Assembly: GCA_902783295.1 (NCBI GenBank)
Contig: CACZQT010000109.1
Span: 1-5,989 of the forward strand
DNA length: 5,989 nt
Origin: an uncultured Lachnospiraceae bacterium
GTDB lineage: Bacteria > Bacillota > Clostridia > Lachnospirales > Lachnospiraceae
Reading direction: 5' to 3'
A program made the translations under genes and the position numbers. A model generated the notes under the pieces. That model saw only the letters and a list, made by a program, of their open reading frames with translations. It was not told where the DNA came from and did not search any database. Each line of letters starts with the position of its first letter. Position 1 is the first letter of the stretch. Positions 1 to 5,985 of this stretch are shown one piece after another.

Positions 1-1
1 C

Positions 2-1678
2 GTTGTAAATAAAGCGCAGAAGGATATTCTGACCGGCCACCAGAAGCCGATCCTGCTGCTTCCGAAACGGGAAGGCGGGAGGGTCTGCGAACCGGCTGCT
101 CCGGGATACCGCACTCTCGGAGTCATGCTTCCGTATACCCCTCTGCATCACCTCCTTTTCCGGTATGACGACGGGATTCAGACACCGGATATTCTGGTGA
201 TGACCAGCGGCAACGATTCCGGGGCTCCGATCTGCCGGGATGATGCCGAAGCGCTGGAAGAACTCAGCCCTCTGTGCGATCTGATCCTTACCCACAACAG
301 GGACATCCGGATCCGGGCGGATGATTCGGTCATGGCCTGGTTCCGCGGCAGTCCCTATATGGTAAGGCGCTCCAGGGGGTATGCCCCGCTCCCGTTTATG
401 ATCTCCGGGGAAACCCGGGGCAGGGTACTGGCTATGGGAGGAGAACTGAAGAACACATTCTGTGTAGGGAAAGAAAACCTGCTGTATCTTTCGCCATATG
501 TGGGAGACCTGGAAGATGTGCGCGCCAGCAAAGCCTTCGAGGATACTGTAAAAAGCTTTCTCTCCATGCTGGAATGCCAACCTCAGGCTCTGGCCTGCGA
601 CCCGCATCCGGGATACCACTCGACCGCTCTCGCTCAAAAATGGAGCCACGATAAAGGGGAAGTGCCGGAAGACGATCCCTGGTTTCTCAGTGATCCGGAG
701 GGGGGAGAGTACTGGAAACCTGTGCTTCCTTTGTATTACGTGCAGCATCATCGGGCACATATCCTCTCCTGCATGGCAGAGAATGATTATCTGAAACCTG
801 TCATCGGCCTGTCCTTTGACGGTACAGGGTTTGGTGATGACGGATCCATCTGGGGCGGGGAAATTCTGGTCTGCAGCCTGAGCGACTGCCGCCGAAGGGC
901 TCATATTGTTCCTTTCCGGCAGGTCGGCGGGGATGCTTCCTCCAGACAGGGCTGGCGGATTGCAGTTTCCATGATTTACGAGGCTGTCGGGCATCCGGAG
1001 GAAACAGCAGAACTGGCCGGGGAGCGGCTGCTGGGACTGTGCAGCAAAGAACAGGCGGAAGTGATCTGCCGCATGGCAGAAAAAAGGCTCAATACTGTAA
1101 CCTCCACAAGTGCAGGACGTCTTTTTGACGCAGTCAGTGCCATTCTTGGTTTCTGCCGTGAATCTTCCTACGAGGGCGAAGCCGCCTGCCTGCTGCAGTT
1201 CGCGGCGGAAGACTGGAAAGAAAAGGCGGTTCAGGCGGAAGGATCTGAAAAAGCACTTCGGGAAAAGGTCATGGATGACTTCCGGGACGTTCCCCTGCAC
1301 AGCTGGGAAGACGGAAAAAACCGCATTTTTCTGGGATCATATATGGATTGCAGCGGCCTGCAGATGGCTACGGATGAACTGTTCCGGACCATCCTGGAGA
1401 AACGCCTGCAGGGGGAGGATCCGGGATATCTCGCCTATGCTTTTCACGTCCTTCTGGCGGCGCAGGCGGCGGAATGCTGCCGGATGCTGCGCATAGAGTC
1501 AAAGCTGAATACGGTGGCGGTAAGCGGAGGGGTTTTCCAGAACCTCCTCTTCCTGGAGGAAGTCGTTTCCGGACTGGAGAAGCAGGGATTCAAGGTGCTT
1601 ACGCATCATCTGGTGCCCCCGAATGACGGAGGAATCGCACTGGGCCAGGCGCTGCTGGCGATATCTAAAAATCACTGA
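2..1678 (+). CDS. hypF: HypF carbamoyltransferase, [NiFe]-hydrogenase maturation (5' end off window)
   Basis: HypF takes a carbamoyl group from carbamoyl phosphate with ATP and passes it to the C-terminal cysteine of HypE. There it is dehydrated to the cyanide ligand of the [NiFe]-hydrogenase iron; the work is cytosolic. The reading frame is open from base 2, well before the first ATG at 125, and already matches the family there (GYRTLGVMLPYTPLHHLLF), so the gene continues off the left edge. 558 residues are visible against about 750 for the family: the acylphosphatase domain, zinc fingers and start of the YrdC-like domain are missing. Numbering visible residues, the YrdC-like part runs to about 135 (TSGNDSG 68-74, RADDSV 105-110). 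The Kae1-like part starts at about 142, with the metal-binding HHRAH at 249-253, FDGTGFGDDG 272-281, GRLFDAVSAILG 372-383, SGGVFQN 508-514 and PPNDGG 539-544. The C-terminus is intact. The segment between STALAQ and HHRAH seems longer and more acidic than usual. The stop overlaps the next ATG by one base. Confidence 0.96.
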   Translation, partial: VVNKAQKDILTGHQKPILLLPKREGGRVCEPAAPGYRTLGVMLPYTPLHHLLFRYDDGIQTPDILVMTSGNDSGAPICRDDAEALEELSPLCDLILTHNRDIRIRADDSVMAWFRGSPYMVRRSRGYAPLPFMISGETRGRVLAMGGELKNTFCVGKENLLYLSPYVGDLEDVRASKAFEDTVKSFLSMLECQPQALACDPHPGYHSTALAQKWSHDKGEVPEDDPWFLSDPEGGEYWKPVLPLYYVQHHRAHILSCMAENDYLKPVIGLSFDGTGFGDDGSIWGGEILVCSLSDCRRRAHIVPFRQVGGDASSRQGWRIAVSMIYEAVGHPEETAELAGERLLGLCSKEQAEVICRMAEKRLNTVTSTSAGRLFDAVSAILGFCRESSYEGEAACLLQFAAEDWKEKAVQAEGSEKALREKVMDDFRDVPLHSWEDGKNRIFLGSYMDCSGLQMATDELFRTILEKRLQGEDPGYLAYAFHVLLAAQAAECCRMLRIESKLNTVAVSGGVFQNLLFLEEVVSGLEKQGFKVLTHHLVPPNDGGIALGQALLAISKNH

Positions 1679-3651
1679 TGGAATCAGAGTTTCCAGAAGA
1701 TTTCAGGGAAGCAATAACTCCGGCTGAATGGGAGGCAGGTATGAATGAGATGAGACCGCAGACGAATGAAGAGGAGATCCTCCCGGAACACTACAGTATT
1801 GCATTCCAGGAAAACATGGATCCCCGGGATCGGCGGGAGGGCGGTGTTTTTTACACTTCAGAAGAGGTGATCGACCGCCTGATCGATCCGTTGTTTATGA
1901 ATGACCTGCTCAAAGAACGGGAAACCTGCCGGGGGAACCGGTGGATGGTTTCCGCGTTCTGGCAAAAGCTCGGACGTCTTACCTTCCTGGACCCGGCCTG
2001 CGGCTGCGGCAATTTCCTGGTCAGGATTTATGAAAGGCTGCGGGAACTTGAACTTTCGGTTGTGGAAGAATTATACGGAACCGGACAGAGAGTGCTGGAT
2101 CTTTCCCTGTACTGCCGTACTTCACCGGCTCAGTTCCTGGGGATAGAAATCGAACCGGCTCAGGCTGAGATGGCCAGGGAATGCCTTTGGCTCACAAAAC
2201 GCCGGATTGACCGGAAAATGGAAGAGATGTTCGGCCTGAAGCCGTCAGAACCGGAAAAGACCTGTCCATTTGCCATCCGCATCGGGAATGCCCTCACAGA
2301 GGACTGGGGAAGTCTGGCAGATCGGGACCGGCTGGATTTTATTGTCGGAAATCCTCCTTTTGCCGGCGCCCGGCTGATGACAGCCTCCCAGAAGATGGAT
2401 ATGAGACTGGTATTTCATGGGATGAAAGGCCTTGGCAACCTGGATTATGTGACTGCATGGTACCGCAAGGCGGCTGAATTCATGACAGGAACCCGTATCC
2501 GGGCTGCCTTTGTTTCCACCAACAGCATCTGCCAGGGGGAACAGGCGGGGATTCTCTGGAAAGACCTGAAAGAAAAGTTCGGGATGGGCATTGACTTTGC
2601 CTGGAGGACTTTCCGCTGGGACAGCGCCGGGCAGGGGCAGGCCAATGTACATTGCGTAATCGTCGGTTTCTCTGACCGGTCCCGGGGAGGCAGGAACAAG
2701 AGTCTTATTCTCTATGGCGAGGAGGGAGGCCGGAAGGTACCGCATATCAATGCCTACCTGGTTTCCGGTCCGGATGTATGGCTGAAAGCCAGAAAGGAAC
2801 CGGTCGGCGAGCTGCCGGAAATGACTTTCGGGAGCATGGCAAACGATGAAGGACACCTTCTGCTGACACCGCAGGAGCGGGAAGCACTGCTGGCTGCTTC
2901 TCCGGAGGCGGAAAAGTGGATCCGCCGTTTTCTCGGATCGGAAGAACTGATCCGGGGCCGGGAACGCTTCTGCCTGTGGATTTCCGCGGCAGAAGCGGAA
3001 GAAGCCTGTGAAATTCCGGAAATCCGTTCCAGGGTGGAAAAAGTAAAAGAATACCGGAACCGGAGCCGGCGTGCCGCCACCCGGCTGCAGGCAGAGGCTC
3101 CTTATGCTTTTGGGGAAATCCGTCAGCCCGGAGAGGGGATGTTCCGCGGGGAAGAGCAGATGCTTCTTGTTCCGAGAGTTTCGTCCGGACGCAGAGAGGT
3201 GCTGCCTATGATCCTCGTTCCGGAAAAGGACTGTATTGCATCGGATGCACTGCAGATGGTTCCTGCTGCGGACGAAGAACTGCTGGCTGTTCTTTCGTCA
3301 CATCTTCATATGATCTGGGTGCAGGCCGTGGCGGGACGCCTGAAGAGCGATTACCGCTATTCGGCATCCCTGGTTTATAACTGTTTCCCGTGGAAAGAAC
3401 CGGAAGAAAAACTGAAGAACGCCATACGGGAGTCGGGAAAAGAGATTCTGGACGTTCGGGCCAGGTACCCGGAGGCGTCCCTGGCCTGGCTGTACGACCC
3501 TGAAACCATGCCGGAAGATCTGAAAGAAGTCCACGCCCGGACAGACCGGCTGATTGAACAGGCATTTGGCTGCAGCGGACGGAGTGAAGAAGAACAGCTG
3601 GCTCTGCTTTTTGGCCGGCTGCGGAAATATCTCGACAAAGAATTGGACTGA
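1678..3651 (+). CDS. MmeI-like (type IIL) DNA adenine methyltransferase lacking the nuclease region
   Basis: Predicted S-adenosylmethionine-dependent N6-adenine DNA methyltransferase of the MmeI family. Visible motifs, in order over 657 residues: GVFYTSEEVIDRLI 56-69 (motif X region), FLDPACGCGNFL 103-114 (motif I, SAM binding), GIEIEP 155-160 (acidic motif II), and GNPPF 224-228 (motif IV, catalytic NPPF of adenine methylases). Next come STNSICQGEQ 280-289 and a target-recognition region from about 382 (GSMANDEGHLLL 385-396, FLGSEELIRGRERFCLWI 418-435). VPRVSSGRRE 498-507 and the C-terminal LKSDYRYSASLVYNCFPW 555-572 are hallmarks of this family. Full type IIL enzymes are roughly 900 residues or more and start with a PD-(D/E)XK nuclease and a helical spacer. 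Here only about 50 residues precede motif X and no nuclease motif is seen, so restriction activity is not expected from this protein. The ATG at 1678 overlaps the hypF stop (TGATG) but has no ribosome binding site. The ATG at 1741 (636 residues) has a good one, so the start is uncertain. Target sequence unknown. Confidence 0.9.
   Translation: MESEFPEDFREAITPAEWEAGMNEMRPQTNEEEILPEHYSIAFQENMDPRDRREGGVFYTSEEVIDRLIDPLFMNDLLKERETCRGNRWMVSAFWQKLGRLTFLDPACGCGNFLVRIYERLRELELSVVEELYGTGQRVLDLSLYCRTSPAQFLGIEIEPAQAEMARECLWLTKRRIDRKMEEMFGLKPSEPEKTCPFAIRIGNALTEDWGSLADRDRLDFIVGNPPFAGARLMTASQKMDMRLVFHGMKGLGNLDYVTAWYRKAAEFMTGTRIRAAFVSTNSICQGEQAGILWKDLKEKFGMGIDFAWRTFRWDSAGQGQANVHCVIVGFSDRSRGGRNKSLILYGEEGGRKVPHINAYLVSGPDVWLKARKEPVGELPEMTFGSMANDEGHLLLTPQEREALLAASPEAEKWIRRFLGSEELIRGRERFCLWISAAEAEEACEIPEIRSRVEKVKEYRNRSRRAATRLQAEAPYAFGEIRQPGEGMFRGEEQMLLVPRVSSGRREVLPMILVPEKDCIASDALQMVPAADEELLAVLSSHLHMIWVQAVAGRLKSDYRYSASLVYNCFPWKEPEEKLKNAIRESGKEILDVRARYPEASLAWLYDPETMPEDLKEVHARTDRLIEQAFGCSGRSEEEQLALLFGRLRKYLDKELD
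1730..1735 (+). promoter_or_regulatory. Ribosome binding site GGGAGG for an alternative methyltransferase start at 1741
   Basis: GGGAGG lies five bases before the in-frame ATG at 1741, an ideal spacing. No such site precedes the ATG at 1678. The 21 residues between the two starts (ESEFPEDFREAITPAEWEAG) look protein-like but precede the region conserved in the family. Either the 1678 start is used by coupled re-initiation after hypF stops, or 1741 is the real start. Confidence 0.5.
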
Positions 3652-3713
3652 TTATACAGAAAAATGCGGAGGAAACTGCTTCGCCGTCCGGTTCTGTGTG
3701 TCGAGGCAGGAAC

Positions 3714-3734
3714 GCGGGGAATGTATTTCCCCGC
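3714..3734 (+). promoter_or_regulatory. Hairpin abutting the ribosome binding site of the rsuA-like gene
   Basis: A perfect 8-bp GC-rich stem (GCGGGGAA at 3714-3721 paired with TTCCCCGC at 3727-3734) closes a five-base TGTAT loop. It ends two bases before the AGGAGG at 3736-3741. No T-run follows, so it does not look like an intrinsic terminator. Its position suggests an mRNA structure affecting ribosome access, transcript stability or processing between the methyltransferase and the pseudouridine synthase gene. The structure is seen in the sequence; the role is inference. Confidence 0.5.
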
Positions 3735-3735
3735 C

Positions 3736-3741
3736 AGGAGG
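3736..3741 (+). promoter_or_regulatory. Ribosome binding site AGGAGG fixing the rsuA-like start at 3747
   Basis: A consensus AGGAGG sits five bases before the ATG at 3747. It chooses this start over the in-frame ATG at 3696, which would add 17 residues (beginning MCRGRNAGN) with no ribosome binding site and with coding laid across the hairpin at 3714-3734. The resulting N-terminus, MRLDRFLSEMG, is the usual start of an S4 domain in this enzyme family. Confidence 0.9.
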
Positions 3742-3746
3742 TTTAC

Positions 3747-4451
3747 ATGCGCCTGGACAGGTTTTTATCGGAAATGGGAGTGGAAACCCGCAGCCGGATC
3801 AGGGAAATGTGCCGCAAAGGCAGGATCAAGGTCAACGGTACCGTGCAGAAAAAAAGCGACCTGCAGGTTTCCCCGGAAGACGATATCGTGGAAGTAGACG
3901 GGGAACGCATACTGTTTGCCGCCAAAGAATACTATATGCTGAATAAGCCGGCCGGAGTGGTAACAGCTACAGTAGATACCCGGGAGAAGACGGTGCTTGA
4001 CCTGCTGACTGAGCGAAAACGAAAAGACCTGTTCCCAGTGGGAAGACTGGATAAAGATACCGAAGGTCTGCTGCTGATCACGAATGACGGAGAACTGTCC
4101 GCGCGGCTGCTTTCACCGAAGCATCACGTTCCGAAGAAGTATTACGCAGAGGTCAGAGGGGAACTGCAGCCGGATGCTGCAGAACAGTTCCTCAAAGGAC
4201 TGGACATAGGCGATGAAAAAGAAACCCTGCCGGCGGAACTGGTCATTCTGACGTCAGAAGAACCCAAAGAAGTGGAGATCACTCTGACCGAAGGCCGGTA
4301 TCATCAGGTAAAGCGGATGATCGAAGCCGTAGGCGGTGAGGTGGTGTATCTGAAAAGGCTTTCCATGGGAAGCCTCACACTGGATCCGTCCCTGTCTCCG
4401 GGAGAGTACCGGAAACTGACGGAAGAGGAAGTAGAAATGCTTCGGGTATAA
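3747..4451 (+). CDS. rsuA: RsuA-family 16S rRNA pseudouridine synthase
   Basis: Predicted to isomerise a uridine in 16S rRNA (position 516 in E. coli numbering for RsuA) to pseudouridine during small-subunit assembly. The 234 residues begin with an S4 RNA-binding domain (MRLDRFLSEMG to about residue 50, including RKGRIKVNG 23-31). The RsuA/RluB/RluE catalytic domain follows: LNKPAGVVTA 65-74, then GRLDKDTEGLLLITNDGE 99-116 with the catalytic aspartate at 102. Next are LSPKHHVPKKYYAEV 122-136 and EGRYHQVKRM 182-191. The SPKHH segment resembles RsuA (SPRHH) more than RluB or RluE, and the short C-terminus lacks an RluB-like tail; Firmicutes homologues include B. subtilis YtzG. RluB- or RluE-like specificity cannot be fully excluded. 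The gene follows the methyltransferase after 95 bases. Only a weak promoter candidate lies in that gap (TCGACA 3632-3637, 15-base spacer, TATACA 3653-3658), so read-through from upstream is possible. The gene looks intact. Confidence 0.94.
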   Translation: MRLDRFLSEMGVETRSRIREMCRKGRIKVNGTVQKKSDLQVSPEDDIVEVDGERILFAAKEYYMLNKPAGVVTATVDTREKTVLDLLTERKRKDLFPVGRLDKDTEGLLLITNDGELSARLLSPKHHVPKKYYAEVRGELQPDAAEQFLKGLDIGDEKETLPAELVILTSEEPKEVEITLTEGRYHQVKRMIEAVGGEVVYLKRLSMGSLTLDPSLSPGEYRKLTEEEVEMLRV

Positions 4452-4467
4452 AGAAACAGCCAAGAAT

Positions 4468-4532
4468 GGGAGAGGGGTACGTTTCAGTTTGTTACGGTTT
4501 TGCCGGGACAAACTGAAACGTACCCCTCTCCT
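4468..4532 (+). terminator. Long perfect hairpin between convergent genes; terminator and/or REP-like repeat
   Basis: A perfect 24-bp stem pairs 4469-4492 with 4508-4531. In the rightward RNA it gains a G-U pair at each end (4468/4532 and 4493/4507). A small apical CGG/CCG stem follows (4495-4497 with 4503-4505, loop TTTTG). It begins 17 bases after the rsuA-like stop codon. The sequence following it, TTCGTATTT, is only modestly T-rich, and the leftward side has no good T-run either, so this is not a textbook intrinsic terminator. Its place between two gene ends fits a two-way transcription block. The unusual length and perfect match also fit a dispersed palindromic repeat; the 3' half itself begins GGGAC and ends GTACCCC. 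Copies elsewhere in the genome would decide. Confidence 0.6.
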
Positions 4533-4545
4533 TCGTATTTCCTGT

Positions 4546-4572
4546 GGAAACACTGAGTAAATCAGCGTTTCC
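4546..4572 (-). terminator. Hairpin directly after the aroA stop codon, probable 3' end structure
   Basis: GGAAAC (4546-4551) pairs with GTTTCC (4567-4572) and CTGA (4553-4556) with TCAG (4562-4565), around a five-base loop. The one imperfect position (4552/4566) is an A-C mismatch in rightward RNA but a G-U pair in leftward RNA. The fold is thus an unbroken 11-bp stem only in the aroA transcript. It starts on the base immediately after the aroA TAA. No T-run follows on the leftward strand, so it may stabilise the 3' end or act together with the larger hairpin rather than terminate alone. Confidence 0.45.
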
Positions 4573-5877
4573 TTAGTATATTTTCCCGAAATCCTGGCCG
4601 GTGTGCACCAGCTGCTTGATATCGATATAGAAGCGCGGGTATGAAATCCCTACGCAGTTTTTATGTGTGATAATGAGTTCCCCGTCGCAGCGCAGGGCAG
4701 CTACGGCAAAGCTCATGGCAATACGGTGATCATCGGCACTGTTGATGACCGCTTTGTGCAGCGGCCGGCCGCCGTGGATAATCATGCCGTCATCAGTTTC
4801 CTCCACATCTGCTCCCATCAGCTTCAGGTTGTCAACCATAATGCGGATCCGGTTGGATTCCTTGACTTTCAGCTCGGCAGCATCTTTGATGATGGTCGTT
4901 CCTTTTGCGTAGCAGGCCATGACAGCGATAACCGGAAGTTCGTCAATCAGCTTGGGAATGATATCGCCTTGTATGGTGATGCCGTGAAGGTCTGAGGAAC
5001 GTACTACAATGTCAGCAGAAGGCTCGCCCCCGCGCCGGATGTTCTCGTAGGTAAGGTTCCCGCCCATCTCCCGGCAGACCGTCAGCATCCCGTCCCGGGT
5101 AGGATTGATGCCGATGTTTTTCAGAACGATTTCCGAACCGGGCACGATCAGCGCCGCCGCCAGGAAAAAAGCGGCAGAGGAGATATCGCCCGGGACAATG
5201 ATCTTCTGCCCGTAAAGCTCATCAGCAGGGTAAATGGTGGCCGTAGTACCTTCCGAAGTCACCTGGGCACCGAAGGTGGAAAGCATGAGTTCAGTGTGGT
5301 TACGGGACAGATAAGGTTCGGTGACGGAAGTGGGGCTGTCTGCTGTAAGCCCGGCCAGCAGGATGGCGGATTTAACCTGGGCAGAAGCCACCGGGGACAT
5401 ATAATGGATTCCGTGAAGCTGCTTCCCGTTGATCCTGAGAGGCAGACAGTCGTTCCCAAGAGTGGAGGTGATGTCCGCACCCATCATGGAAAGCGGTTTC
5501 ATAATGCGCCGCATAGGCCTTTTCTTCAGAGAAGCGTCCCCAACCATGCTGCAGGAAAAAGACTGGGAAGCCAGAATACCGGAGATCAGGCGGGTTGTGG
5601 TGCCGGAATTCCCGCAGTCCAGAATTTTTTCCGGAGCCTTCAGTCCGCGCAGACCGTTTCCGTGCACCAGGATTCTGTCAGGAGTTACATCCGTATGCAC
5701 GCCCATATTGGCAAAACAGGAGATGGTGGTCATGCAGTCTGCCCCGCGAAGGAAATTTTCGATTTCCGTAACACCGCCGGCCAGAGCGCCGAACATGACG
5801 CTCCTGTGAGATATGGATTTATCGCCCGGCACTGTGATTTCGCCCCGCAGGCCGTAACGGCTGATTTCGTATTTCAT
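4573..5877 (-). CDS. aroA: 3-phosphoshikimate 1-carboxyvinyltransferase (EPSP synthase)
   Basis: Transfers the enolpyruvyl group of phosphoenolpyruvate to shikimate 3-phosphate, the sixth step of the shikimate pathway to chorismate and the aromatic amino acids; cytosolic. The 434 residues match the usual family length and look complete. Landmarks: VPGDKSISHR 16-25 with the substrate-binding lysine 20, serine 21 and arginine 25; LDCGNSGTTTR 86-96, the phosphoenolpyruvate/glyphosate loop; GDASLKKRPMRR 113-124; and SPVASAQVKSAILLAGL 161-177. Then come the catalytic aspartate 312 in LIDELP, KESNR 339-343 with glutamate 340, and DDHRIAM 382-388. The GNSGTT loop and RPMRR resemble Gram-positive (B. 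subtilis-like) enzymes rather than the E. coli form; glyphosate behaviour cannot be read from this alone. The start is supported by AAAGGA (5888-5893) ten bases upstream, a slightly wide spacing, and by the conserved N-terminus. It is transcribed on its own, converging on the rsuA-like gene, with a promoter at 5920-5948. No other aro gene is in the window. Confidence 0.97.
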   Translation of the reverse strand: MKYEISRYGLRGEITVPGDKSISHRSVMFGALAGGVTEIENFLRGADCMTTISCFANMGVHTDVTPDRILVHGNGLRGLKAPEKILDCGNSGTTTRLISGILASQSFSCSMVGDASLKKRPMRRIMKPLSMMGADITSTLGNDCLPLRINGKQLHGIHYMSPVASAQVKSAILLAGLTADSPTSVTEPYLSRNHTELMLSTFGAQVTSEGTTATIYPADELYGQKIIVPGDISSAAFFLAAALIVPGSEIVLKNIGINPTRDGMLTVCREMGGNLTYENIRRGGEPSADIVVRSSDLHGITIQGDIIPKLIDELPVIAVMACYAKGTTIIKDAAELKVKESNRIRIMVDNLKLMGADVEETDDGMIIHGGRPLHKAVINSADDHRIAMSFAVAALRCDGELIITHKNCVGISYPRFYIDIKQLVHTGQDFGKIY

Positions 5878-5918
5878 AAGGCTGATTTCCTTTCGGAGAT
5901 TTCCGGTCTTTTACTGGA

Positions 5919-5932
5919 CAGTATACATACTG
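5919..5932. promoter_or_regulatory. 14-bp palindrome over the aroA -10 element, possible operator
   Basis: CAGTAT (5919-5924) and ATACTG (5927-5932) form a perfect inverted repeat with a two-base spacer. It covers the -10 hexamer and part of the spacer of the aroA promoter, where a dimeric repressor would block RNA polymerase. No known operator consensus was recognised, and arms this short can occur by chance. Confidence 0.3.
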
Positions 5933-5948
5933 CAGACTGAAAATTCAA
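5920..5948 (-). promoter_or_regulatory. Sigma-A-type promoter of aroA
   Basis: On the leftward strand a -35 element TTGAAT (5943-5948, four of six to consensus) is followed by exactly 17 bases and a -10 element TATACT (5920-5925, five of six). Transcription would start near 5913, giving a leader of roughly 35 bases before the aroA ATG. The -10 lies within the palindrome at 5919-5932. Confidence 0.6.
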
Positions 5949-5975
5949 TCATTTTGCATAAAAGTTTCAGGAAGG

Positions 5976-5985
5976 CATAATTATA
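5976..5985. promoter_or_regulatory. -10-like elements on both strands at the right edge
   Basis: Leftward, a perfect TATAAT lies at 5980-5985; its -35 would fall beyond the window, so it could be a second, more distal aroA promoter with a leader of about 95 bases. Rightward, CATAAT (5976-5981) follows a poor TTGCAT (5954-5959) by 16 bases and could serve a divergent gene beyond the edge. Neither can be settled from this window. Confidence 0.25.

Noticed and set aside
125..1678. hypF taken as a complete gene starting at ATG 125
   Set aside because: The frame is open to the window edge and the residues before this ATG match the HypF YrdC-like domain, so the real start is off the left side.
2245..2856. 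203-residue leftward open frame inside the methyltransferase gene
   Set aside because: It is antisense to a strongly conserved methylase core (motif IV region), shows no recognisable domain and has no convincing context; it is a by-product of the codon pattern of the real gene.
3632..3658. Possible promoter TCGACA, 15-base spacer, TATACA, before the rsuA-like gene
   Set aside because: The spacer is short and the -10 matches only four of six bases; too weak to list as a promoter.
3657..3696. Imperfect pairing CAGAA...TTCTG with CGGA...TCCG in the same gap
   Set aside because: Unequal bulge, short arms and no T-run; not distinguishable from chance.
3696..3746. Longer rsuA-like protein starting at ATG 3696
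   Set aside because: The extra 17 residues are not family-like, have no ribosome binding site and would be translated through the hairpin, while AGGAGG supports 3747.
3554..3946. Rightward open frames bridging the methyltransferase end and the rsuA-like gene (3554-3946 and 3664-3897)
   Set aside because: They overlap two well-supported genes in other frames, have no ribosome binding site and no family resemblance.
4452..4572. Riboswitch, tRNA or small RNA gene in the convergent spacer
   Set aside because: Apart from the two hairpins I see no cloverleaf, T-box or riboswitch-like core, and no promoter that would drive a separate RNA.
5296..5940. 214-residue rightward open frame antisense to aroA and across its promoter
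   Set aside because: The opposite strand encodes a complete, conserved AroA, and the translated product resembles nothing known.
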